Source: Microcaldota archaeon (GTDB lineage Archaea; Micrarchaeota; Micrarchaeia; Micrarchaeales; CABMGC01). Taken from it: a stretch of 42,845 bases of DNA. The DNA lies in assembly GCA_021845465.1 (NCBI GenBank), contig JAKBRL010000005.1, positions 1-42,845 of the forward strand. The letters run 5' to 3'. Positions within the stretch are counted from its first letter, which is position 1. Each line of letters begins with the position of its first letter. A program made the position numbers and the translations under genes. Below are positions 7,965 to 18,000 of this stretch, piece after piece. The notes under the pieces were generated by a model, which was given only the letters and a program-made list of their open reading frames with translations, searched no databases and was not told where the DNA came from.

Positions 7965-8486
7965 ATGTACAATGTAACAATACCCCAAGGAGTCAATGTC
8001 GCTATTAATGGAGAGATGGTAGTGATAAAGGGAAAACTTGGGAGCACCTCAAAGAAAATCAACAGGAGGTTATTCACCATAAGGATAGAGCCTGGAAGCG
8101 TTGCGTTGGAGATAAGCAAGAATAAGAAACTTGAGAAGCTGGCAGACCTTGCAGCGCGGGCGATGGCTGCGGAGCTTAATACGGCATTCAAGACAGTCAA
8201 TGAGGGAATAGAGAGAAAGATGGTAGTCTTCTTCTCACACTTCCCTATGGTAATAGAGGTTAAAGGAAAGGAGATAAACATAAAGAACATATTTGGTGAG
8301 AGAGTCCCAAGGACAGCCTCTATTGTCGGAGATACTAAAGTTGAAGTCAAAGGGCAGGAGGTTAAGGTAAAGGGAGTCGATGCCTATGATGTAGGCCAGA
8401 CCATAGCAAATATAAGAAAGGCATGCTACTCAATAGGAGATACCAGAGTATTCCAGGACGGAGTTTATCTGGCTAAAGAAGAATAG
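7965..8486 (+). CDS. rpl6: 50S ribosomal protein uL6
   Basis: A 173-residue protein near the GTPase-associated centre, made of two related alpha/beta halves. The N-terminus Y-N-V-T-I-P-Q-G-V-N-V and K-G-K-L-G-S-T-S-K fit, and the second half contains H-F-P-M-V-I-E-V-K-G, F-G-E-R-V-P-R and the end motif T-I-A-N-I-R-K-A. Three in-frame ATGs (7956, 7959, 7965) are possible; 7965 has TGAT four bases upstream, as in several other genes of this operon. Confidence 0.95.
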   Translation: MYNVTIPQGVNVAINGEMVVIKGKLGSTSKKINRRLFTIRIEPGSVALEISKNKKLEKLADLAARAMAAELNTAFKTVNEGIERKMVVFFSHFPMVIEVKGKEINIKNIFGERVPRTASIVGDTKVEVKGQEVKVKGVDAYDVGQTIANIRKACYSIGDTRVFQDGVYLAKEE

Positions 8487-8496
8487 ATGTGAAAAA

Positions 8497-8856
8497 ATGA
8501 TTAGAAAGAAGGATCATCCGGTATTTAACGTTCCAAACCTCGGAGCCAAGCATAGGAAGAGAGTAAAGGAGAGATGGAGAAAGCAGAGAGGAATAGACAA
8601 CAAGAAGAGGGTCAAGAGGAGCGGATATGGAGCTGTGCCTAATATAGGATACAAGAACAGTGAAGAGATAAGGCATAGAAGGCCTGATGGAGGCTTGGGA
8701 ATACTCGTACATGATGCAAAGGAGCTTGAGAAAGCATCCGGGATAAAGGATGCGACAGTGATCTTTTCCGGAGCTATCTCAAAGAGAAAGAGAGCAGAGC
8801 TTGAGAAGCTGGCCTTGGGAAAAGGAGTCAGAATAGCAAACAGGTTGAGAAAATGA
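8497..8856 (+). CDS. rpl32e: 50S ribosomal protein eL32
   Basis: A 119-residue archaeal/eukaryotic large-subunit protein. Typical features are W-R-K-Q-R-G-I-D-N-K-K-R, G-Y-G-A-V-P-N-I-G-Y, R-H-R-R-P-D-G and L-V-H-D-A-K-E-L, with K-R-A-E-L-E-K-L-A near the end. A GTGA stands four bases before the ATG. The stop overlaps eL19 by four bases. Confidence 0.96.
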   Translation: MIRKKDHPVFNVPNLGAKHRKRVKERWRKQRGIDNKKRVKRSGYGAVPNIGYKNSEEIRHRRPDGGLGILVHDAKELEKASGIKDATVIFSGAISKRKRAELEKLALGKGVRIANRLRK

Positions 8857-9344
8857 CAGTTAAATTTACAAAGAGAATAGCTGCCGAATTGCTCGGACGC
8901 GGAGGTAGCTCTGTAAGAATAAATCAGGGATCAATGGAGAAGGCATCAAAGGCAATGACAAGAGAGGACGTCAAGGCGCTCATAAAGGAAGGAGGCATTT
9001 ATGCAATTAAGGAGAAGCATAATCTTAGCATTAGCTCGAAGAAGCTTAGGGAGAGAAGAAAGAAGGGAAGGAGCAGGGGCCAGGGAAGGAGGAAGGGAAG
9101 CCTGAAGGCCAGAAGCGGAAAGAGATGGGAGAAAAAGGTTAGATCACAGAGGGAGTTTCTCAGGCATCTCAGGATAAAAGGCAAGATTGACGGAAAGAAT
9201 TTCAGAAGGTATTACATGCTCATAAAAGGAAACAGCTTTCAGGATAAGGCCTCCATGATTAGGCATCTTGAGGATAATGGAGTTAAGGTTGAGCCAGAAG
9301 AGATCAAGGCAATCAACGAGACCATAGCTAAGAGGTATAAGTGA
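8853..9344 (+). CDS. rpl19e: 50S ribosomal protein eL19
   Basis: A 163-residue archaeal/eukaryotic large-subunit protein. The N-terminal globular part (T-K-R-I-A-A-E-L-L-G-R-G) leads to a long Arg/Lys/Gly-rich region (R-R-K-K-G-R-S-R-G-Q-G-R-R-K-G-S near residues 68-83) and a helical C-terminus. Translation is probably coupled to eL32 through the ATGA overlap. Confidence 0.96.
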   Translation: MTVKFTKRIAAELLGRGGSSVRINQGSMEKASKAMTREDVKALIKEGGIYAIKEKHNLSISSKKLRERRKKGRSRGQGRRKGSLKARSGKRWEKKVRSQREFLRHLRIKGKIDGKNFRRYYMLIKGNSFQDKASMIRHLEDNGVKVEPEEIKAINETIAKRYK

Positions 9345-9348
9345 TTAA

Positions 9349-9912
9349 ATGACAAAGGCTTTAGATTTCAGGAGAAGAAGAGAGGCTAAGACAGATTATA
9401 ACAAGAGACTTTCTATAATTAAAGGAAACCTGGACAAGATAGTTATAAGGAAGACAAACAGGAGGATAATAGGAGAAGTGGTCAGATATAATGAGGGAGG
9501 AGATCAGGTAATAGCTTATGTTGATTCCGGGCTTCTTGCTTCAAAGTACAACTGGCCTTCAAGAAGCAACAGGGCTACGGCATATCTTACCGGATTGATG
9601 CTTGCAAAAGTAGTTAAGGAGAAGAAGCTTGATAGAGATACTGAATATGTGCTTGATATAGGATTAAGCTCTCCGGTAAAAAACTCCATACCGTTTGTAT
9701 TTGCTAAAGGATGTATAGATGGGGGATTGAAGCTCAGGTCAGGGATCGAGATCAAGGAAGAGATATATAATTATTCAAATACAGATTATGCAAAGGAGAT
9801 AATGAAGGAAGGCGGATCAAAACAATTTGGAAAGTTTGTCAAAGATGGAGTTAAGGTAGAAGAGTTAGGAAGTAGGTTCAAGGAGATGAAGGAGAAGATA
9901 GCCAGTGAGTGA
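9349..9912 (+). CDS. rpl18: 50S ribosomal protein uL18
   Basis: A 187-residue 5S rRNA-binding protein of the archaeal/eukaryotic L5 length class. Signatures are F-R-R-R-R-E-A-K-T-D-Y, R-L-S-I-I-K-G, V-I-R-K-T-N-R-R-I, A-T-A-Y-L-T-G-L and V-F-A-K-G-C-I-D-G-G-L. TGAT lies three bases before the ATG and overlaps the eL19 stop codon. Confidence 0.96.
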   Translation: MTKALDFRRRREAKTDYNKRLSIIKGNLDKIVIRKTNRRIIGEVVRYNEGGDQVIAYVDSGLLASKYNWPSRSNRATAYLTGLMLAKVVKEKKLDRDTEYVLDIGLSSPVKNSIPFVFAKGCIDGGLKLRSGIEIKEEIYNYSNTDYAKEIMKEGGSKQFGKFVKDGVKVEELGSRFKEMKEKIASE

Positions 9913-10573
9913 TAATTTGGAAGAAACTACGCATGAGATTGTTGAGACCATTGCCTGGGACCCTAAGACAAAGATAGGTAAGATGGTCAAGGGTGGAGAG
10001 ATAAAAAACATTGAAGAGATATTTGCAGCTGGGAAGACAATTAAGGAAGTTGAGATAGTAGATACACTTCTTCCAAATATAGAAGACCGTGTTCTTGAGA
10101 TCTGTTCAGTACAGAGAATGACTAAGAACAATAGGAAACAGAAGTTCAGGGTAACTGTAGTGGTGGGAGACAAAAATGGACATTTGGGTCTGGGTTCAGG
10201 AAAGGACGTAGAGGTAAGACCTGCCATAGATACAGGAATTCGTGATGCGAAGAAGAATATGATAGCGGTAAAACTAGGATGCGGTTCTTGGGAATGCGGA
10301 TGCGGAACGCCACATAGTCTTCCTGTTACAAGTGTGGCTAAATGCGGAAGTGCGATGATAATACTGAAGCCTGCACCTAAGGGAGTGGGCATAGTGGCTT
10401 CGAAGACAGTGAAATCGGTTCTTGAGCTTGCAGGAATAAAGGATGTATGGACCTTCTCCAAGGGAAGGACCAGGGATATCTATAACATGGCCACTGCTAC
10501 ATATAAAGCGCTCGAAGGGCTTGGAGAGATGAAGAACAGCAAGGAGCTTAAGAGCATGGACATACAGAATTAG
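9905..10573 (+). CDS. rps5: 30S ribosomal protein uS5
   Basis: A 222-residue protein involved in decoding accuracy. The double-stranded RNA-binding half reads Q-R-M-T-K-N-N-R-K-Q-K-F-R-V-T-V-V-V-G-D and G-H-L-G-L-G-S-G-K. The second half has the archaeal C-G-S-W-E-C-G-C-G and P-A-P-K-G-V-G-I-V-A. The start is uncertain: GTG 9905 overlaps the uL18 stop by eight bases, while TTG 9917 has TGAT three bases before it. No uL30 or uL15 gene follows; the operon ends in a T-tract. Confidence 0.95.
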   Translation: MSDNLEETTHEIVETIAWDPKTKIGKMVKGGEIKNIEEIFAAGKTIKEVEIVDTLLPNIEDRVLEICSVQRMTKNNRKQKFRVTVVVGDKNGHLGLGSGKDVEVRPAIDTGIRDAKKNMIAVKLGCGSWECGCGTPHSLPVTSVAKCGSAMIILKPAPKGVGIVASKTVKSVLELAGIKDVWTFSKGRTRDIYNMATATYKALEGLGEMKNSKELKSMDIQN

Positions 10574-10591
10574 GCCCCACAATTTCCATAT

Positions 10592-10606
10592 GTTTTGTTT
10601 TTTTTT
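10592..10606 (+). terminator. Poly-T terminator of the ribosomal operon
   Basis: TGTTTTGTTTTTTTTTG begins about 17 bases after the uS5 stop. Archaeal RNA polymerase terminates on such U-runs without a hairpin. The remaining spacer up to the tRNA promoter shows nothing else. Confidence 0.6.
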
Positions 10607-10752
10607 GTAGCTGGGATAACTTCTATTAGAATAAGTAAGTAATTTGTTGGCTTTCTTCTTTTGATACAGGATACAGACAAAACAGGACAATATAACTTAA
10701 AGGCTTAATCAATTGCCGGTTGTGTTTAGATGGAGATGTTCATTCTGCCGAA

Positions 10753-10764
10753 TATTATAAATAG
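10753..10764 (+). promoter_or_regulatory. TATA box of tRNA-His
   Basis: ATTATAAATAGG lies 27-38 bases before the tRNA 5' end. This fits transcription starting a few bases upstream of the mature tRNA. Confidence 0.55.
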
Positions 10765-10790
10765 GTTTTATGCCATTTCCTTATGGTCCT

Positions 10791-10862
10791 GCCTTAGTTG
10801 TGTAACGGTTAGCACAGGGGCCTGTGGAGCCCCAGGACCGGGTTCGATTCCCGGCTAAGGCT
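10791..10862 (+). tRNA. tRNA-His (GUG)
   Basis: The acceptor stem GCCTTAG (10791-10797) pairs with CTAAGGC (10855-10861). The D-arm is GTGT/GCAC with loop AACGGTTA. The anticodon stem GGGGC/GCCCC encloses CTGTGGA (anticodon GTG, 10824-10826). The T-arm is CCGGG-TTCGATT-CCCGG. No CCA is encoded and no intron is seen. The base before the acceptor stem is T and the discriminator is T, so neither the G-1 nor the C73 identity elements of tRNA-His is encoded. Confidence 0.93.
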
Positions 10863-10913
10863 TACGATATAGATAAAAATCTTGCCTTCCAGAGAGTAGG
10901 CAGTGTTGATGGG

Positions 10914-11279
10914 ATGGCGAAGATAGTTACCAGGTATGGAGTTAAATTTTGGGGCGTTTTAGGCTTCGAGCTTCTTGGGAGCATAATACTTTTAGGCACT
11001 GCACTATTCTTTGCTGCAGGCATGGGAAGAACAACAGCGTGGTTTGAAGAATTCTTCCTTGCAATAGGAATGATAAGCTCTGTATCTCTCTTAATCCTCT
11101 CATTCGGTAACTTTGGCATGATAAACTCACTCTCTAAGATAGTCTTCGATATCTCAATAGTCAGTGCGGTATCACTCGCCGTCATAGCTATTGGAAACTG
11201 GCCGGTTCTCAGCCTGGTGATTACAGGATATGCTGTAGTAATGATAGGAGCGCTGCTTGGAATGCCTAAGGACGGTTAG
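10914..11279 (+). CDS. Small four-helix membrane protein
   Basis: A 121-residue protein with about four hydrophobic helices (roughly residues 10-32, 42-66, 75-93 and 96-115), short loops and no soluble domain. The longer open frame starts inside tRNA-His, so I take ATG 10914. No family is recognised. Size, helix number and orientation resemble the next gene, which may be a distant paralogue. It sits between tRNA-His and the giant surface-protein region, but no direct link to that region is shown. Confidence 0.6.
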   Translation: MAKIVTRYGVKFWGVLGFELLGSIILLGTALFFAAGMGRTTAWFEEFFLAIGMISSVSLLILSFGNFGMINSLSKIVFDISIVSAVSLAVIAIGNWPVLSLVITGYAVVMIGALLGMPKDG

Positions 11280-11506
11280 CATCTTCCAAAAGTTCGGCAT
11301 TTGACATATATCTCTCATGAGTGGGCAGATGTGCCGGAAATGGACATTTAAGACGTTATTTAAGTATATTTCTTTATGATTCTGGCTCTTTTCAGGAGAA
11401 ATGAAAGATATATTAAGATATAATTATTTACGTTAATCGTCTAATTTTTGCTTGGAAAATTGAATATCTTTAAGAACCTTGGTTTCCTATTCTTTCTGTG
11501 ATTTGA

Positions 11507-11881
11507 ATGGCAGCAGCAAAGAAAAGTTCGCCGAATTTGGCAGGAGGAATCCTAGCGTTTCTAGGATCACTGGTATACCTTTATGTAGTTTTTACATGGT
11601 ATGCTGGAGGAGCGGCACTTGGCCCGTGGGTAAGCGCATCTCAGTTCTTCGGACCGTTCGTGGTGGCTTTTGCGATAGTTAGCGCAATAACTCTATTCTT
11701 CCTGAGCATTGGAATGATGGCTGGGAAGATGGATGGCGAGATGGCAAACCGTGTAATCTGGAAGTTTGTCATGATAGCAGGAATAACTGAGATAATAGTT
11801 ACCGGAGGAGGAGCTATGTTCTGGGCAGCGATAGTCGGTTTCATACTGACCTTCGTTGGAGCCATGACACTCCAGATGTAA
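11507..11881 (+). CDS. Small four-helix membrane protein
   Basis: A 124-residue protein with about four hydrophobic helices separated by short loops, starting with a Lys/Ser-rich cytoplasmic-looking tail. A TATA-like stretch (TTTAAGAA near 11468) lies about 35 bases before the ATG, and a strong T-tract follows the stop, so it is probably a single-gene transcript. No known family is recognised. The preceding 11280-11506 spacer holds only this promoter as far as I can see. Confidence 0.65.
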   Translation: MAAAKKSSPNLAGGILAFLGSLVYLYVVFTWYAGGAALGPWVSASQFFGPFVVAFAIVSAITLFFLSIGMMAGKMDGEMANRVIWKFVMIAGITEIIVTGGGAMFWAAIVGFILTFVGAMTLQM

Positions 11882-11894
11882 AGTAGGCTCTGAT

Positions 11895-11936
11895 CTTTTT
11901 TATTTTTTTCTTTTATTTTTTCTTTTTCTATTTTTT
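11895..11936 (+). terminator. T-rich terminator
   Basis: Five T-runs of four to seven bases, interrupted by single C or A bases, directly follow the small membrane-protein gene. This is a strong archaeal U-tract terminator for the plus strand. It also separates that gene from the convergent giant gene. Confidence 0.65.
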
Positions 11937-12012
11937 GCACTTGTCAGTATAGGCTTCCTGCTTCTTTATCTGTGGAATTTATCCTTGGAATAATAGTTAT
12001 ATTCTGGGCTTT

Positions 12013-15000
12013 TTACCGGTTCCTTTTATGGCTGGAGGGTTTTTTGGTGTCTAGATGTTTTCTCTGCCGCTTCTTATGGTGCTCTTTCCTGTATAGGATT
12101 ATTGCGAGGACTACAAAAACAGTGATTACTATCCCGATAGCGCTGATGTTTCCGACTCCAAGCTCGAACAAGCCTATTGATGCGATAGTCGCTGATTCGT
12201 TTGGTGCCCAGAAGTAGCTTATGGCGTTGAAAGAGACTGGAGCAGTAGGAAGAGCGCCTATTATGCTGTTCACTGAGCCTACCAGAGGCTCCTGGATTGC
12301 CGTAATCGGCTGTACTGAATCGCCATAATATACGGCTTGGATGTTGACCTGCCCTATTCCACATGCATTTGTACTATAGGTAAAGAATCCATTAGACGCT
12401 GTTGAAGTTACACCGACTAAACCATATTGGCTGTTGCATATGCCATTTCCTGTGACAGCGTTGGGAATGCAGAAGGCCTGGCCTGAAGGTTGTGATGGGC
12501 AGGTTGCAGGCAGCCCGAACGCGCCGTATATATTGCATGTGTCTTGTGTTGTGTAAAGGAGAGATTGTGGCGGAGGGCCGCATGAAGATGGCGCATAATA
12601 AGTAACAGTGCTGGCTCCTGCCTGTAGGCCTCTCCACATGGGATCTGCAAGGTTGCATTGGCTGGGATATGGTGTACCTGCCGGCATATACGGAGAGGTT
12701 GATGAACCGAATGCACATAATTGTGCCTGTTGTGGATTCATTATATTCCCGTTTGCAGTGACATAATTCATGTCCTGTCCCATGTATATGTATATGCTTC
12801 CTCCGGATAATGGATTGAAACTCTGGTTTATAGCTCCAAAACCATTATACGAGTTCTCTCCGGCTATTCCTGTGATTGTGAGCGTAGTCTGGTTGGGATT
12901 CTGGAAGTCTACATTTGCGCTTGCATTCAGGCTTATTGTGGTTATGTTTGCTACGTCTGCGTCTATAGGAGCAAATATGGTATTGTTGAATCTGTCCAAG
13001 AATGCCAGTAGAATACGCTGGTAACCATTTAGCTGTGGGGCGTAGAGCATTGTGGGATCCGAGAATATCTCTTCTTTATACCAGTCGAAGAGGCTGACTG
13101 TGCCTGAGTATGGCTGCTGTGAATATTCGGGTATAAATATGTAATTGGAAGTGTATGGGGATATTGGCAGGGTAGTTACAGAAGAATATGCAGGTCCTGA
13201 ATTGGGAAACGATCCGCTGTTGACCGGAGCGGAAGTTATTGTCTGATAAGACTGCGAGGCTCTCGTGAATGTCTGTACAAGGAATTGAAGCTGCTGCATG
13301 GCATTCAAAAGGTAAATTATTCCTCCCGGGCTCTCGGTAGCCACATATGAGCTAGAGAATAATCTGTCGCCGGTAGTATTGAGAAGTATATGATGGCTTA
13401 GAAACAAGCCGTAATCTGAGAGATTCTGTACGTAGTATGGGCCTCCGTTTCCGTATTGCAGGTAGGTATCCCCCCCTTCTACGTTTGCAGTAAGATACGC
13501 TGAAGAAGCTTCTGGAGTTGGTGCATATGAGTATACAGTCTGGCTCTGTATGTTTGGGGGCATGTGCGAAAGAACGCTCCCCGCGGCAGAACATACGGAA
13601 CAGCCAAATGCAGTAGAGTAGCATCCTGATGCGGGTGATAGAGCAAAATTATAGAAGGTTTGAGTGAGCGTATAGGTATATTTGTAGCCTATTAGTGCTT
13701 CTCCGCTCACTCTGCTGGAAAGTGTCACTGATGAAGGGATGTTATTTCCTGGGAGCTGCGTGAATGATGGAGCAGATGTCTGGTATGGCTGGCCTAGGTT
13801 TTGTGCCTGCGTTCCCGCAGTTAGGGATGCTCCTCCGAGAATTCCGGATTGGCTGGTGGCGCAGAGAGTAGGACTCTGGAAATTCTGGAGCTGCTTGCTG
13901 CACTCTTCCTGGGTAGTAGTGGTTGCAGATGTTGCTGCCCCCGAAGCTGTGCTTCCGCCATTTGTCAAGAATAGGTTTTGTGGTGTTCCTCCGCCTCCTG
14001 TGAATTGGGAGTAGTACTGATTTGCATATGCTAGAATCTGCTGCGATCCCTGGTTTTCTTCATAGAAGAAAGGATCTCCGGTTGTATATATAGGAGGCAG
14101 GAGATTAGCCATATTTGGATATGCGTTGCATGTGCCTCCTCCGGCGGCAGTATAACAGATGAATGGAGGGGTTCCTTCCCTGATTTTCGTATAATTCTCG
14201 AGATTAAACTTTGATATTAAAAGTTCCGGGTATTGGAATTCTGAAGGCTCGTTCTGGTTTACATTGTTCCCGGTGTTTTGCGGCATTAGTATAGATACTG
14301 TTCCATTTGCGTCGACAGACATGCTTATTTTTGTACCACAGCCGGTAAAGAACTGTGATCCCCAGCTTATAATTGAGCCTAAAGTACTCTGCGCTGCTGA
14401 AACAGGCGTGCATCCATAGGATGATAGCTCGGGTCCTACAGCATACGTCGAGCTTGGAAGTATTGTAGATTCTGTTTGCACGCAGGTTGGAGCGCCGCAG
14501 AAGCTGAGGCTCCCTACAGTTGCAGATATTATCCAGCCATACGGAGGATAGGTCTCTTTCGGAGAGAGCGAGGCTGTCAGGGAGTAGTAGTTGGTACTTA
14601 GGGAGTAGGCATTATTTACGCATTTGTAGTTGTATCCTGAAGGTATCGGAGTCACATATCCCTCCCCGACTGATACTGATGAAGTAGTGCCGCAAGGCGA
14701 GTTGATGTCAGGCTCCGGAACGCAGCCTGCGCTACAGGAGCTCGGAGGAGGCACATCTGTTCCGCCAGTATAGCAGACGTTTGTATCCAGATTCGCGTTT
14801 GAGCATGTATTCTGTGCAAATATATCGTTGAATTTGGAAGGATCTACAGGAACATTTGCTCCTGTGGAATTTATAGCCCTGAGCATTAATATGTTGAAGT
14901 TTGTGCCGCTTGCGAGCTGGCCTCTCCAATTGTCTAGCACATAAAGGTAGCCGTTTATGTTTGCAATCGCAAGAGGGTGATGGTTTCCCGGTTGGTCCAG

Positions 15001-18000
15001 GTCTGCGCTCTGCACCGAGAGTCCCGATTGCAGGTTAGGCATTGGAATAGGATAATTGAAGAGCCCTCCGTTGTTAAGCCAGTATGCTATGTCAAGCACA
15101 GCAGTATATCCCGGAATTATTGTAGATGAGGAAATCTGTGAAGAGCCTGAAGAGATCTGCTGGGATGCGCTTCCTGCTACTCCCGCATTTGCGCCTGGAT
15201 ATATCTGCCCGAATGTCAGAGGTATTGTATATAGATACCCAAGGTTGGTTCCGCTGAATACTAAAACGCCTCCGTAGTTGGGGCTTGCAAGGTATACATT
15301 CTCGCCACTTGGTGAAGATGCTATTTCAGTGAATGTAGGCAGGGATATTGAAGATGGTACTTTACCTACTGAAAATTGGTCGCAGATTGCACTTGCTGTT
15401 GGTGGACAGATCTTTCCGTTTATCAGTACGTTGGCAACCTTTACGATGTAAGGGTTGTTTCCGTTTGTAGTTGCGACTCCGGTCAGGAAAATGTCCCCAT
15501 TTGCGTCAGTCGAGATATTATATGGAACAAAATTGCATGCGGGATTTAAGTATTCTTGAGTCGATCCCAGAGGTATTGCATATGGATCTGTCGGTTGTGT
15601 TAGTGATGGCTGCAGGCCGGTAGGTGAGCATAGCCCATAAACTTGAGGCTCAACAGTCAGGGATGCCGAATTTGTATTTCCTGTGGCATCGTCTTTTACA
15701 TAATAAATGTATGAGCCTACAGGAAGGCCCGATGGAGTAGAGTAGGTTGCTTCTCCTGTTCCTGAGGCTAATGTTGTACCCAGAGGAGATTGGATTTGGC
15801 ATGGATCTGTTGAAGGCGTGCAGTATGCGTTTATAGTCGTAGTTTGAGGATAATTCACTGCACTGTCCTGTATTGTTATTAGAACCTGTCCTGTTGAAGC
15901 AGAAGGCTGAGCAGCCTGGAAGGTAAGATTATAGCTTTCATTTCTTCCGTTAAAAGGAGCACCGGAAATGATTCCCGAAGAGGCCTGCTGGGAGGTTGTG
16001 GGTAGTGTGGTTGTTGTTCCCGGACCCGTGGTGATTGTTCCGGTAGTCGATGTAGTGGTACCTGATGTTGCGGCATTGAAGAGGCTTGTTATAGGTATTA
16101 TATTTACTATGTATGACTGATATGCCTGTACATTCATAACATTATACCAGTAGTTGCTCCATGTCTGGCTCCATGTAGACTGACATGTGCTTTCGCTTGA
16201 ACATATTGCATCCGAGGTTCCTAAAGGAGGGAGAGGAACATTCGTTGCGTTGTAATATCCTCTAGGGAAATCCTTTATGATAGCTATCTCGTATGCGTTA
16301 TTTTGACTGGGGTTCTGGAACAATACATATACATATCCATTTCCTGGAGATGTCATTGATATGGGACTCGTGATGCCATATGCGGACATCTGGGAGAGAT
16401 ACGGAGGGGTGGAAATTATGCCGGAGGTTGCTATAAGGCCTGCGCCGTAGCCTCCGCTTTCACACGGGTCTCCTGTTGGCAGATACTGGCAATAGGCACT
16501 GTTTCCGTATCCGCCGCAGGCGCTTGGGCCGTATGTGCACCATGGATTGAAGTTTGTGCCGCCGGCGCTTAGAACATATGCATCCTGAAATGACCCCACT
16601 ACAGTAGTGGCGCTTCCGGTACATGAACTGAAGGTAGTTCCGGTGCAGCTTACCATGTTCGGGTGCGCGCAGTTGTTTATCTGCATTATGCCTACGTCAA
16701 GACTTTCCTGGCCCGCGTTTGCGCCTTTGATACAGACCTTGCCGTTATTATGCATGTTGTGTGAATTGAGGGAGCTTTCAGCCTCGCTTATTGCCACAAC
16801 AGTATCGAGACCTATAGTAGTTACAGTGGTTCCGGTATTTTCGAAACCGGCCTGCTGTGCGCAGGCGTCGGCCTGCTGCCTTGATAAGACAATTGTGTCT
16901 GTAGGACATGATCCCAGGGCAACCGGGTTCGTGTTCTGTGTTGGAATTGTAGGAATAACAGACGGAGTGGTGCTGGAGGAAGAAGGATTTGTAGATGATG
17001 GAGTAAGAGTCTGTGAGGGAAGTTGTGTTGGAGTCCCTGTCGTGGGAGATATTGTGCCGGCGGCCGGCGGCGGAGTTGATACGCCTCCGCTTGAGGTGAA
17101 TGTATAATACATCACAGGATTTGGGGTTGCAGTCAGATTTATGCCTGAACCGCTCTGCGGCAGATATGAAAGTACATTATTCTGGTTTTGAAATATGAAT
17201 ATTCCGGGGAGATTTATGGGAAACTGGTCTATGGAATAATTAGGAGTATAATATGTCCACGGATTAAATATGCTCTCTGATTCACGGGTTAATCCCTGAA
17301 TCTCACCGGGAACGCCAGGCGTCAGCGCTATGCTGTAATTGAAATATAGCAGAGGAAGAACATTGGTATCGATGGTTGCCTCTCCGAATGTTCCTATGGT
17401 TGGAGCGAGATAATAGAGTCCTGTAGATGAAGGAGAGCCTGGAACTGAAGAAGGCGAAGGAGCTCCTGAGATCGGCTGGTATAATGTCCTTCTCTGGTTA
17501 GTATTGTTTGGAAGGGTATTCTTTCCGGTGTAAGGAAGGTCTCCTGCGCCTCCGGCTCCTACACTGGGGCATTGTCCATTTATGCTTGCACCTCCGTCTG
17601 CAATGCACCCTGTGATTCCGCCTACGCTGGATGTTGGACCAATGATTGAGCCTACTCCCTGTGCTCCTATAACACCCGAGATAGACGGTTGTATGGCTCC
17701 GGGAACCTGGGTATTCTGCATGCTTGCGGCTGGCTGCCCATTCAGGCTTATCAGCTCATTGAAAGGTATATAATTGTTTGACATGCTTGTGAGGCTTGTG
17801 GATTCCCTATAATTATATGACCAGGTACAGAAGCCCGTAGTAAGTAAGAGGCCCCTTGCGGCATCGCTGTTCTGTGCTGCTGCATGCTGGAAGTTTGCAT
17901 ACTCTACATTCCAGGTCCATACGGCATTCTGCGCCATTGATGGCACTTGTTGAAATATGTATGAGTCTGTACTGTATCCGTTTGAGAGCATACCGTCCAC

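Noticed and set aside
9865..10461. 198-residue minus-strand frame across uS5
   Set aside because: Antisense shadow of uS5.
10824..10913. N-terminal extension of the small membrane protein
   Set aside because: It would translate the tRNA-His 3' half; ATG 10914 gives a sensible membrane protein.
16607..17107. 166-residue plus-strand frame inside the giant gene
   Set aside because: Antisense of the SLT and Pro/Thr linker region; hydrophobic low-complexity product explained by codon complement.
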